Assembly: GCF_019656315.1 (NCBI RefSeq)
Contig: NZ_BPLU01000035.1
Coordinates: forward strand, 1 to 64,000
Source of the DNA: Flavobacterium sp. UMI-01
Lineage (GTDB): Bacteria; Bacteroidota; Bacteroidia; Flavobacteriales; Flavobacteriaceae
Direction of reading: 5' to 3'
DNA length: 64,000 nt
Under the pieces are notes generated by a model. The model saw only the letters and a program-made list of their open reading frames with translations, did not search any database and was not told where the DNA came from. Of this stretch, positions 1-7,800 are shown piece by piece. Position numbers and translations under genes: made by a program. The number at the start of each line of letters is the position of its first letter. Position 1 is the first letter of the stretch.

Positions 1-267
1 TAGAGCGCAATTTAGAGGTGTTAGAAAAATTGATTTTTTCCTGTTTAGATTATCCAATCTTTTTGCCTAATCCCCAACTTTTGAACTTGATCCTTATTAA
101 GTTAATTAGCATACATTTCAGACTTAAAAATGGGTCACCAAGAAAAAATCAATGGGTCACCGAATGGGTCACCTTTTTTCAAGATATAACGAACTTTAAA
201 TAGCAAACTAAGATTTTACTATTGCATCTGTAGATCCTTGTTTTATAAGGTATTTTAACCCCTAACA
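1..267. other. Region without a recognised gene at window start
   Basis: One forward frame is open from the window edge to a stop at 203, so this could be the 3' end of a gene that begins outside the window, but I recognise no family in its translation. Three copies of TGGGTCACC lie at 131-139, 153-161 and 165-173 inside it. The region lies beyond the 3' end of a tRNA gene, a common integration point for islands, but no integrase and no repeated tRNA 3' end is visible here. Confidence 0.3.
131..173. repeat. Three direct repeats of TGGGTCACC
   Basis: Exact 9-base copies start at 131, 153 and 165, so spacings are 22 and 12 bases. They might be protein-binding sites or a relic of a mobile element end. 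Function is unknown. Confidence 0.5.
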
Positions 268-299
268 ACAAAAAAGCCTCTACATTGCTGTAAAGGCTT
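268..299 (-). terminator. Rho-independent terminator of the tRNA gene
   Basis: Read on the minus strand, an 11-bp stem (arms 274-284 and 289-299, one G-U pair) closes a GCAA tetraloop and is followed by a T-rich run. It begins 13 bases past the tRNA 3' end, so it fits termination of the tRNA transcript. Confidence 0.8.
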
Positions 300-311
300 G
301 ATATTGAACTG

Positions 312-385
312 TGGTCCCACCTGGGCTCGAACCAGGGACCACCTGATTATGAGTCAGGTGCTCTAACCAGCTGAGCTATAGGACC
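312..385 (-). tRNA. tRNA with CAU anticodon, probably tRNA-Ile2
   Basis: A 74-base cloverleaf on the minus strand: acceptor stem GGTCCTA/TGGGACC, D arm with GGTTA, anticodon loop CTCATAA (anticodon CAT), and T arm CCTGG-TTCGAGC-CCAGG. The CCA end is not encoded. A CAT anticodon could be elongator Met, initiator Met or Ile2. The first pair G1-C72 argues against a typical bacterial initiator. The C4-G69 and C5-G68 pairs match the acceptor-stem features that the lysidine synthetase TilS recognises in E. coli tRNA-Ile2, so I favour an isoleucine tRNA reading AUA after C34 becomes lysidine. The gene itself is certain; the amino acid is an inference. Confidence 0.9.
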
Positions 386-527
386 GGTTAAGAGTCTGCA
401 ATATTACTACTATTTTTTGTTAGCTCCAAATATTTTTTGATTAGTTTTAGTTCCCTTCTTTATCAGGTAGGTAAGGCACTTGGCAATTAATGGATTAAGA
501 GTTGGTTTTCGCTTGTAGTGGGTTGCT

Positions 528-929
528 TTATTTGATTTCCTGACACAATTCTATTAATACACCATGAGTGTTTTTGGGATGTAGGAATACGATTCGCTTG
601 TTGTCGGCTCCATTTTTTGGGATTTCGTCCACAAAAACAAAATCTTCGTTTTTTAATCGTGCTATTTCGGTTTCCAAATCTGCTACTTCAAAAGCGATAT
701 GGTGTAAGCCTTCGCCTTTTTTTTCAATAAATTGAGCAATTGCACTTTCGGGCTTTGTGGCTGACAAAAGTTCAATTTTGGTGTTATCCGTTTTAAAAAA
801 TGCGGTCACTACAGATTCGCTAGCAACTTCTTCTGATTTGTATGGTCCTACACCCAATAGTTTTTCAAAAAGCAATTGGGAGTCGGCTAGGTTTTTTACG
901 GCAATCCCGATATGTTCTATCTTGTTCAT
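528..929 (-). CDS. mce: Methylmalonyl-CoA epimerase
   Basis: A 133-residue VOC-fold (glyoxalase/dioxygenase superfamily) protein that interconverts the (R) and (S) forms of methylmalonyl-CoA in the cytoplasm, linking propionyl-CoA metabolism to succinyl-CoA. The two beta-alpha-beta-beta-beta modules are visible, with likely metal ligands at H6 (in EHIGIAV), E53, H76/H77 (in GLHHIAFEV) and E127. Length is normal for the family. It is a single gene with its own -7 box upstream. The partner mutase is not in the window. A generic VOC protein is the alternative, but the GLHHIAFEV motif and length favour the epimerase. Confidence 0.88.
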   Translation of the reverse strand: MNKIEHIGIAVKNLADSQLLFEKLLGVGPYKSEEVASESVVTAFFKTDNTKIELLSATKPESAIAQFIEKKGEGLHHIAFEVADLETEIARLKNEDFVFVDEIPKNGADNKRIVFLHPKNTHGVLIELCQEIK

Positions 930-963
930 GGTTTATTTTTTTGTTTGGTCCGTTGTAGTCTTA

Positions 964-971
964 CAAAATTA
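964..971 (-). promoter_or_regulatory. Candidate -7 box for mce
   Basis: TAATTTTG on the minus strand, 35 bases before the ATG, fits the Bacteroidota TAnnTTTG consensus. No clear -33 TTG was seen. Confidence 0.45.
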
Positions 972-1095
972 CGGATAAAAGGTCGAGTCCTATTTCGATT
1001 TAAAAATTTAAATAGAACAGTTGTAATAAATAGAATAAAAATTTCAATTACCGTAAATATAATTGTTATTTTGTATCCTTTAATTTTGATGACCC

Positions 1096-2757
1096 ATGTT
1101 CAAAAACAATTTCACTACTTTCTTTATTGTACTTTCTTTGTCGCTAATAGGTTGTGCTAAAAGAGGAAATATCACGGGCGGGTTAAAAGATACCTTGCCG
1201 CCTATTTTAAAAAGTAGTTTTCCTAAGAATTTTTCGACCCAATTTAACGCAAAAGAAATCAAGCTAAATTTTGATGAGTTTGTCAAACTAAGGGATTTGA
1301 ATAAGCAGCTTATCATTTCGCCACCCATGAAACATGAGCCCTTTATTTTGCCGACCAATGCAAGTAAATTTATAACCATCCAGCTAAACGATACGTTGCA
1401 ACCTAATACAACGTATAGTTTCAACTTTGGACAAAGTATAGCGGATAATAATGAAGGCAATCCGTTAAATCAATTCAAATACGTGTTTTCAACGGGGACT
1501 TATATTGATTCTTTATCGTTAGGAGGAACGATAAAAGATGCTTTTGAAAAAGTGCCTGATAATTTTGTTTCGGTTATGTTGTATGAAAAAAACGAAACAT
1601 TCAACGATTCGGTTGTTTTTAATCAAACACCGCGTTATGTTACCAATACGTTAGATAGCCTTAAAACCTTCCGTTTGGAAAATCTAAAGGCAGGGAAATA
1701 CCTTTTGGTGGCGATAAAAGATAAGAATAAGAACAACAAATTTAATCCTAGGGAAGAAAAAATTGGTTTTATAAAACAAACCATTACGATTCCAAATGAT
1801 ACGCTCTTTGAATTGGAGTTGTTTAAAGAGGTATTGCCTTTTAAAACGTATAAACCCGCTCAGGTTTCGGGAAACAAATTGCTGTTGCCTTACGATGGAA
1901 AGCAAGATTTTACCAAATCCAAACCTAAAGTTGTCTTGAAAAACGGCGCCACCATTGTACCAAGTATCGTTACGCAGTTTCCTAAAAAAGATTCATTGCA
2001 TATTTGGTTCAAACCACTTAAGGCAGATTCTTTGCGTGTTTCAGTGACGCATAAGGATTATAATAAAGAGTACACCATTCGCATCAAAAACCAAAAAAAG
2101 GATACTTTAACAGCCACGGCGTTACAAAGTGGAGATATTAATTTTAATGAGCGGTTTGTGATTGAAACATCAAATCCTTTGGTAAAAATTGATTCCTCAA
2201 AAATAAGTTTGACCAATGCTGCCAAAGAAAAGGTTGTTTTTCAAATGGAACACGATGCGTTTAACCAAAAAATATTTTTTGATTTCAAAAAAACGCCTTC
2301 AGAAAAGTACAATTTCACTATTTTACCCGAAGCCTTCACCGATTTGTTGGACAATAAAAACGATAGTCTATCCTATAAACTCACGACTCGAAAAGCGGAA
2401 GATTTTGGCAACTTACTTCTTAAATTGCAAAATGTGAAGCGTTTTCCAGTAATTATTGAACTCACGAATTCTAATGGAGATGTTAAGGCTACGGCCTATA
2501 GCACAGAAACGACTTCTATAGATTTTAATTTGATTGAGCCTGCTTTATACAGTGTTAGACTTATTTACGATGACAATAAGAACAAACGTTATGATACAGG
2601 AAATTTTTTAGCCAAGCAATATTCAGAGGAAGTGGTTTATTTGTCCAAAGAAATTGATGTTCGTGCCAATTGGGATGTGGAACAAGTCTTTGATGTGAGT
2701 TTGCCTTATATTCCCGAACCAGTCAAGAAACCCGTAAAAAAGAAAAGTAGTTTTTAA
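1096..2757 (+). CDS. Ig-like domain (SbsA-type) lipoprotein
   Basis: A 553-residue envelope protein. The N-terminus is a signal peptide ending in a lipobox LIGC (Cys20), so it is probably lipid-anchored. The TGGLKDTLPP stretch after the Cys is typical of a Bacteroidota family with an N-terminal SbsA-like Ig domain (about residues 30-115), followed by beta-rich modules including two stretches (KDKNKNNKFNP and YDDNKNKRYD) that resemble Ca-binding or transthyretin-like loops. The C-terminus is Lys/Pro-rich. Its 3' end overlaps the convergent amidase gene by 4 bases. The molecular role is unknown; a structural or surface role is likely. Confidence 0.75.
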   Translation: MFKNNFTTFFIVLSLSLIGCAKRGNITGGLKDTLPPILKSSFPKNFSTQFNAKEIKLNFDEFVKLRDLNKQLIISPPMKHEPFILPTNASKFITIQLNDTLQPNTTYSFNFGQSIADNNEGNPLNQFKYVFSTGTYIDSLSLGGTIKDAFEKVPDNFVSVMLYEKNETFNDSVVFNQTPRYVTNTLDSLKTFRLENLKAGKYLLVAIKDKNKNNKFNPREEKIGFIKQTITIPNDTLFELELFKEVLPFKTYKPAQVSGNKLLLPYDGKQDFTKSKPKVVLKNGATIVPSIVTQFPKKDSLHIWFKPLKADSLRVSVTHKDYNKEYTIRIKNQKKDTLTATALQSGDINFNERFVIETSNPLVKIDSSKISLTNAAKEKVVFQMEHDAFNQKIFFDFKKTPSEKYNFTILPEAFTDLLDNKNDSLSYKLTTRKAEDFGNLLLKLQNVKRFPVIIELTNSNGDVKATAYSTETTSIDFNLIEPALYSVRLIYDDNKNKRYDTGNFLAKQYSEEVVYLSKEIDVRANWDVEQVFDVSLPYIPEPVKKPVKKKSSF

Positions 2758-3521
2758 TCTAGAATTTCAAAACGATCAGCGTCTTTTAAGAAATTAAAAC
2801 GTTGTCGGGTTTGGGTTATTGTTTCCTGAGAAAGGGTAGCCGTAAAAACAGCTGTTGCCTCCTGAGGAGAAATCAGGTATTCGCCTGTGGGGCCAATAAG
2901 TTGGGAATGGCCATTGTATAACATGCCGTTATCGTCAGTTCCGGTTCGGTTAACGCCAAGGGTGTAGCAGATATTTTCAATGGCACGGGCGCGCAACAAA
3001 CTATCCCAAGCCAAAATCCTAGATTCAGGCCAATTGGCAACATAAATTAAAAGATCGTATTGTTCTACATTTCTAGAAAATACGGGGAATCGCAAATCAT
3101 AGCATACCAACAGACAGATTTTCCAGTTTTTATAAGTGACAAGGAGTTTCTCTTTGCCTGCGGTATAAATTTTTTCTTCGCCAGCTAGGGTGAACAAATG
3201 ACGTTTGTCGTAAAATTGAAGTTCCCCTGAAGGGAAAACAAAAACTAGACGGTTGTAAAAATGGTTATTTTCCTTAATAACAAGACTACCTGTGAGCGCA
3301 CATTGACGCGTTTTTGCCAGCTGTTGCATCCATTGTATGGTAGTGCCAGTCATGGTTTCGGCTACTGTAGCAGGATTCATCGTAAAACCACTGCTAAACA
3401 TTTCTGGTAAAACAATTAAGTCGATATCCGATTCGAGAGCATTTATTTTAGCAGTAAATTGGCTTCTGTTTTCTTCGGGATTTTCCCAGCTTAATGTGCT
3501 TTGTACGAGTGCAACTTTCAT
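2754..3521 (-). CDS. Carbon-nitrogen hydrolase, omega-amidase-like
   Basis: A 255-residue nitrilase-superfamily enzyme. The Glu-Lys-Cys catalytic triad is visible: E40 (VLPEMF), K106 (YDKRHLF) and C140 (LLVCYDLRFP). The order and spacing fit the YafV/Nit2 branch, which hydrolyses 2-oxoglutaramate or 2-oxosuccinamate to the 2-oxo acid and ammonia in the cytoplasm. Its ATG at 3521 gives the family's normal length. The gene is convergent with the lipoprotein gene. The substrate is inferred from the branch, not shown. Confidence 0.82.
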   Translation of the reverse strand: MKVALVQSTLSWENPEENRSQFTAKINALESDIDLIVLPEMFSSGFTMNPATVAETMTGTTIQWMQQLAKTRQCALTGSLVIKENNHFYNRLVFVFPSGELQFYDKRHLFTLAGEEKIYTAGKEKLLVTYKNWKICLLVCYDLRFPVFSRNVEQYDLLIYVANWPESRILAWDSLLRARAIENICYTLGVNRTGTDDNGMLYNGHSQLIGPTGEYLISPQEATAVFTATLSQETITQTRQRFNFLKDADRFEILD

Positions 3522-3648
3522 TCTTGTAATTTTTGTTAAAGATAAAACAATCTCTGCAATTATAGCGCTATGGCTTCAAATGCTAATGGTTTTCAAGGGG
3601 TGTTTTTGGGGTGTTTCTGGGTAGTTGATTTGTCTAAGAGGGGTAAGG

Positions 3649-3680
3649 TTGTCAATTCTCGTTACAATTCACTAAATTTG
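3649..3680 (+). promoter_or_regulatory. Promoter for queD
   Basis: TTG at 3649-3651, a 21-base spacer, and TAAATTTG at 3673-3680. This matches the Bacteroidota -33/-7 pattern and lies 19 bases before the queD ATG. Confidence 0.6.
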
Positions 3681-3699
3681 CCCACAAAATAAATCCAAA

Positions 3700-4152
3700 A
3701 TGAGCAACATTAGAATCACCAAGCAATTTAATTTTGAAACCGGACATGCCCTTTACGGTTACGATGGAAAATGCAAAAATGTACACGGTCATAGTTATAA
3801 ATTGTCAGTGACGGTAATGGGACGCCCTATTACGGACCGTTCTAATGTGAAATTCGGGATGGTGATTGATTTTTCGGATTTAAAGAAAATTGTAAAAGAA
3901 GAAATTGTAGATCAATTTGATCATGCTACTGTTTTTAACCAAACGACTCCTCATGTCGAATTGGCCAAAGAACTCGAATCACGTGGGCATCATGTTATTT
4001 TAGTAGATTATCAGCCTACAAGTGAAAACATGGTGATTGATTTTTCGGAAAGAATCAAAAGCCGTTTGCCAGAAGGCATCGAGTTGTTTTCTTTGAAATT
4101 GCAAGAAACAGAATCTTCTTTTGCCGAGTGGTTCGCTAGTGACAATCAATAG
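3700..4152 (+). CDS. queD: 6-carboxytetrahydropterin synthase (QueD)
   Basis: A 150-residue T-fold enzyme of the PTPS family. It converts 7,8-dihydroneopterin triphosphate to 6-carboxytetrahydropterin, an early step of queuosine (7-deazaguanine) synthesis. Zinc ligands H16 (FETGHAL), H29 and H31 (NVHGH) and catalytic C25 (KCKNVHGH) are all visible, as is the C-terminal LKLQETESSFAEW motif. The C-x3-H-G-H spacing supports QueD rather than eukaryote-type PTPS. It sits 23 bases upstream of lpxH on the same strand, probably co-transcribed from the promoter at 3649-3680. Confidence 0.9.
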   Translation: MSNIRITKQFNFETGHALYGYDGKCKNVHGHSYKLSVTVMGRPITDRSNVKFGMVIDFSDLKKIVKEEIVDQFDHATVFNQTTPHVELAKELESRGHHVILVDYQPTSENMVIDFSERIKSRLPEGIELFSLKLQETESSFAEWFASDNQ

Positions 4153-4175
4153 TTCTTAATCTTCAATGCTCTCGC

Positions 4176-4931
4176 ATGGTATTTGCCAATAATAAAAAAA
4201 TATATTTTGCTTCTGACCAACATTTTGGAGCGCCTACTCCTGAGTTGAGTTTGCCTCGTGAAAAAAAGTTTGTAGCTTGGCTAGATTCCATAAAATCCGA
4301 TGCCGAAGCCATTTTTTTACTAGGTGATTTATTTGATTTTTGGTTCGAATACCAAACCGTGGTTCCAAAGGGATTTGTTCGTGTATTAGGTAAATTAGCT
4401 GAAATACGGGATAGTGGCATTCCCATTTATTTTTTTGTGGGTAACCATGATTTGTGGATGCGAGACTATTTTGAAACCGAATTAAATATTCCTGTTTACC
4501 ACGATAATAAAGAATTTACTTTTTGCGGTAAAACTTTTTTAATAGGTCACGGAGATGGTAAAGGCCCAGGGGATCTGGGGTACAAGCGTATGAAAAAAGT
4601 TTTTGTGCATCCGTTTTCTAAATGGCTTTTTGGCTGGTTGCATCCTGATATTGGTGTGCGTTTGGCGCAATATTTATCGGTCAAAAATAAACTGATTTCT
4701 GGCGAATCAGATGTGAAATACCTAGGCGAAGACAAAGAATGGCTTATTTTGTATGCAAAACGAAAACTAGAAACAAAACACTACCATTATTTCGTTTTCG
4801 GTCACCGTCACCTACCCATGATTAAAGCCGTTGGGCCTGATGCTAAATATGTCAATCTAGGCGACTGGATTTCGTATTTTACCTATGGTGTTTTTGATGG
4901 TGAAAATTTCGAACTAAAAGAATTTGTTTAA
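4176..4931 (+). CDS. lpxH: UDP-2,3-diacylglucosamine diphosphatase (LpxH-like)
   Basis: A 251-residue calcineurin-type metallophosphoesterase. It cleaves UDP-2,3-diacylglucosamine to lipid X and UMP in lipid A synthesis at the inner membrane face. Metal-binding blocks are in order: D14-x-H16 (SDQHFG), GDLFDF (D51), GNHDLW (N90, H91), GHGDG and GHRH. The insert between them is rich in aromatic residues, as in LpxH. It follows queD closely. The LpxH call over a general phosphoesterase rests on length and the GDLFDFW and GNHDLWM blocks. Confidence 0.85.
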   Translation: MVFANNKKIYFASDQHFGAPTPELSLPREKKFVAWLDSIKSDAEAIFLLGDLFDFWFEYQTVVPKGFVRVLGKLAEIRDSGIPIYFFVGNHDLWMRDYFETELNIPVYHDNKEFTFCGKTFLIGHGDGKGPGDLGYKRMKKVFVHPFSKWLFGWLHPDIGVRLAQYLSVKNKLISGESDVKYLGEDKEWLILYAKRKLETKHYHYFVFGHRHLPMIKAVGPDAKYVNLGDWISYFTYGVFDGENFELKEFV

Positions 4932-4950
4932 ACCAAGGCACAACTTGTGC

Positions 4951-5307
4951 TTAATTTCGCCCTCTGCCCCAGAGGTATTCATCCAATTCCATTTTGAATA
5001 ATGTGGTCGAAACCAAATTGTTCATCTGTATCATCTCATTGATGGACATAGCCAAATCAACTTCTCTAAAAGGCGTTTTTAATAAATATTTAGTGCAATT
5101 GTTTTTAAGTTCACAATCGTCACAACAATAATTTTGTGTGATGCTTTCCTCAATCAGGCATTTGAAATCAATAAGTTCTTTGGGGTTGAGTTGCAGTCCT
5201 GTTTCTTTGAAAACAAGCTGAATTTTATCTCTCTGTAAGGTATTTTCTTCTTTCCAGTAAAAGGAAACGCCAAGTTCGTTTTGATAAATAGGTTGTATCT
5301 CTTTCAT
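4951..5307 (-). CDS. Conserved hypothetical, Cys-rich small protein
   Basis: A 118-residue cytoplasmic protein with no signal peptide. I do not recognise a named family. A compact cysteine cluster (YCCDDCELKNNC, about residues 65-76) could bind a metal or an Fe-S cluster. The rest is mixed helix and strand with acidic character. It is convergent with lpxH and lies just upstream of nothing obviously related, so context gives no function. Confidence 0.6.
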   Translation of the reverse strand: MKEIQPIYQNELGVSFYWKEENTLQRDKIQLVFKETGLQLNPKELIDFKCLIEESITQNYCCDDCELKNNCTKYLLKTPFREVDLAMSINEMIQMNNLVSTTLFKMELDEYLWGRGRN

Positions 5308-5385
5308 TATATTAATGTCTATGACACAAATATAGAAAAAAGATATTATTTAGAATGAATATAAATAAAAATATTTGTCTTCAAA

Positions 5386-6435
5386 TTAGGTTCCGAGCAT
5401 TTTTTTGGCAGTAGCCAGTATCATTTCGGTGTTTGAAGTAGTAGTGTTTACGGGACAACTTCCGTTTCCATAAGGGCCGTATTTGCTTTCGTCGGTCACT
5501 GAAAATAAACCTAAAACTGGAATTTGCGACGTGCTAGCTAGATGCATAATCCCACTGTCTGCACCTATAAATAGCGCTGTGTTGGCTATAAAGGCGGCAA
5601 TTTCGCGGACATCTTTGCTGTAAAATGTAGGTGCTTTAAAGTCGATTTGAGACACATTTTCTACAGGTAATACTTCTACAATGTTATAGTCAGGAAAGCT
5701 AGCTACTAGTTTTTCATAAAAAGGAATCCACCATGAAGGAGGATAGCATTTAGAACCAGTTGCAAAAGTAAAAACACAAATGGTTTTTTGGTCAGCAGGA
5801 ACCAAAGTGTCTAGTGTTTTTTTGGCGTTAGCGAGTTCTGTTTCGGTAAGTTGGATATTCAGGGTAGGTACAGCTTGGTTTCTTTTAGGATGCCCTAGCT
5901 GGCTCAGATAATTCCTGAACTCATAAACGGGAAATTTGGCAAAATGATGGTAATCAGAATACTGGTTTTTTACCCCTTCATTCTCTTCTCCAAAATATTT
6001 AAAATTAGCATTCGCAAATTGCGTTGATAAGCGCCCAGAAGACGAATTTTTATCAATGTTAATAACTAAATCGTATGTTTTTTTCTTTAATTTCAGCCAA
6101 ACCAAAAAATACTTCACGAGTTCATTAAATGGTTTTCGAGGTAAAATGATGTAATGGTCCACCGCTGTGTAATTTGTAAAAATAATGGGAGCAAGACCGC
6201 CTCTGACAAACAAATCAATTTTACAATCAGGAAAAACCTCGTGGATCTCTTGGACTAAAGGCGTGATTAATAAAAGGTTGCCCAATCGGTGATTGGGACG
6301 ATTGATTAAGATGTGTTTAAAAACCGCTTTTGAGTTGGGGTCAAAATTTTGATTTCCTTTGGTTGTTCCAATATATTTTGTCAAGCCGTGAGTAATTTTT
6401 CGGCGTAGGATATTGATTTTGGTTTTAAAACTCAT
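5386..6435 (-). CDS. Glycosyltransferase family 9 (heptosyltransferase-like)
   Basis: A 349-residue GT-B enzyme related to the ADP-heptose:LPS heptosyltransferases. Visible signatures are NRPNHRLGNLLLITPL near the N-terminus (acceptor side) and FIGADSGIMHLASTSQIPVLGLF in the C-terminal half (nucleotide-sugar side). It likely adds a sugar to the LPS core or another surface glycan at the inner membrane. I chose the ATG at 6435 because the longer frame would need a TTG start at 6486. The gene lies 84 bases beyond the MFS gene on the same strand and may be the last gene of that operon. The sugar is not predictable. Confidence 0.8.
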   Translation of the reverse strand: MSFKTKINILRRKITHGLTKYIGTTKGNQNFDPNSKAVFKHILINRPNHRLGNLLLITPLVQEIHEVFPDCKIDLFVRGGLAPIIFTNYTAVDHYIILPRKPFNELVKYFLVWLKLKKKTYDLVINIDKNSSSGRLSTQFANANFKYFGEENEGVKNQYSDYHHFAKFPVYEFRNYLSQLGHPKRNQAVPTLNIQLTETELANAKKTLDTLVPADQKTICVFTFATGSKCYPPSWWIPFYEKLVASFPDYNIVEVLPVENVSQIDFKAPTFYSKDVREIAAFIANTALFIGADSGIMHLASTSQIPVLGLFSVTDESKYGPYGNGSCPVNTTTSNTEMILATAKKMLGT

Positions 6436-6519
6436 GGTGTAATTTTTAGGCAAGCGGTATAAAAGTGGCAAAGGTACCGATTTCAACTGATTTTTATAAT
6501 AGTCATTTTTTGGAAATTC

Positions 6520-7800
6520 CTACACGGTTTCTTCTTTTTTATGAATATCGTCATTAAGGTCAAGTTTTCTAAACGTAGGAGAGAGTGAACCAGTTAAAAT
6601 TACGACCAATAAGGTCATGCTTCCCCCAAAAACTACTGCAGGAACAGTTCCCATCAGACGGGCTGTGAGTCCACTTTCAAAAGCACCCAATTCATTAGAC
6701 GAACCTACAAACATTGAATTCACCGCAGACACTCGGCCGCGCATATTGTCGGGTGTTTTTAGGAACAAAATCGTTTGGCGAATCACCACTGAGATTCCGT
6801 CGAATACCCCGCTTAAAAATAAGGCTAGTAACGATACCCAAAAAATGGTGGAGAGCCCAAATACAATGATAGAGATTCCAAAACCAAAGATGGCAGCCAG
6901 TAATTTAATCCCCGCATTGGTATTCAAAGGAACATAAGCGGTAATCAACATTGTCAAAAAAGCCCCTACTGCCGGAGCGGCTCTTAAGAAACCAAAGCCT
7001 TCAGGGCCTACTTTTAGGATGTCTTGAGCAAAAACGGGCAACAAAGCAACCGCCCCACCAAAAAGAACCGCGACCATATCTAAGGTGATTGCTCCTAAAA
7101 CAGTTTTATTATTGAAGACAAATTTGATTCCTTCAGCCAAACTTTGCATCACGGGTTCGCCAATTTTGGGATTCAAAATCGGTTTTTTCTCAATTTGGGA
7201 CAAACCAAGCAAGGCAATAATCGAGCAGATAAAAACGGCACACATCGACCAATGAACCCCAATCAAATGAATTGAAAAACCAGCCATTGCAGGTCCTACA
7301 ACCGAGCCAATTTGCCAAACCGAACTGCTCCAAGTAGCCGCATTAGGATATACTTTTTTTGGAACGATTAACGATAAAAGAGAAAAAATGGTGGGACCTA
7401 TAAATGCACGAACCAAGCCACCCAAAAAGACCATGAAATAAATTCCGTACAGAATTGTTTGGGTTTCAAAATCAGAGATTACCGCTGGCCAAGTCAATAA
7501 AAATAGTCCGAAACTAACCACTGAAAAGGCGAGTATGCACAGCAAGAGCATGTTCTTTTTTTCTTTTTGGTCCACAATATGCCCTGCAAATAAGGCTAAA
7601 GCCACCGCGGGAATGACTTCCATTAGTCCAATTAACCCTAGCGATAGCGGGTCTTTGGTAATGCTATACACCTGCCATTCGATTACGATAAATTGCATCG
7701 ACCAAGCAAATACCATCGCAAAACGCACCAATAAAAAGGTATTGAATTCTTTGTATCGTAAGGCCTCGTAAGGGTCTTTTTTTATTTTTTCAAAACTCAT
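6520..7800 (-). CDS. MFS transporter (EntS-like exporter family)
   Basis: A 426-residue membrane protein with about 12 predicted helices. The segments EWQVYSITKDPLSLGLIGLMEVIPAVALALFAG and RGRVSAVNSMFVGSSNELGAFESG (here named only by landmark) are typical of the MFS_3 branch, which includes enterobactin exporter EntS and other putative drug or siderophore exporters. Its ATG overlaps the recJ stop in ATGA, so the two are translationally coupled. The N-terminus DPYEALRYKEFNTFL is typical for flavobacterial members. The substrate is unknown. Confidence 0.78.
   Translation of the reverse strand: MSFEKIKKDPYEALRYKEFNTFLLVRFAMVFAWSMQFIVIEWQVYSITKDPLSLGLIGLMEVIPAVALALFAGHIVDQKEKKNMLLLCILAFSVVSFGLFLLTWPAVISDFETQTILYGIYFMVFLGGLVRAFIGPTIFSLLSLIVPKKVYPNAATWSSSVWQIGSVVGPAMAGFSIHLIGVHWSMCAVFICSIIALLGLSQIEKKPILNPKIGEPVMQSLAEGIKFVFNNKTVLGAITLDMVAVLFGGAVALLPVFAQDILKVGPEGFGFLRAAPAVGAFLTMLITAYVPLNTNAGIKLLAAIFGFGISIIVFGLSTIFWVSLLALFLSGVFDGISVVIRQTILFLKTPDNMRGRVSAVNSMFVGSSNELGAFESGLTARLMGTVPAVVFGGSMTLLVVILTGSLSPTFRKLDLNDDIHKKEETV

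Noticed and set aside
5386..6486. Longer start (6486) for the glycosyltransferase
   Set aside because: Would need TTG; ATG at 6435 fits better.
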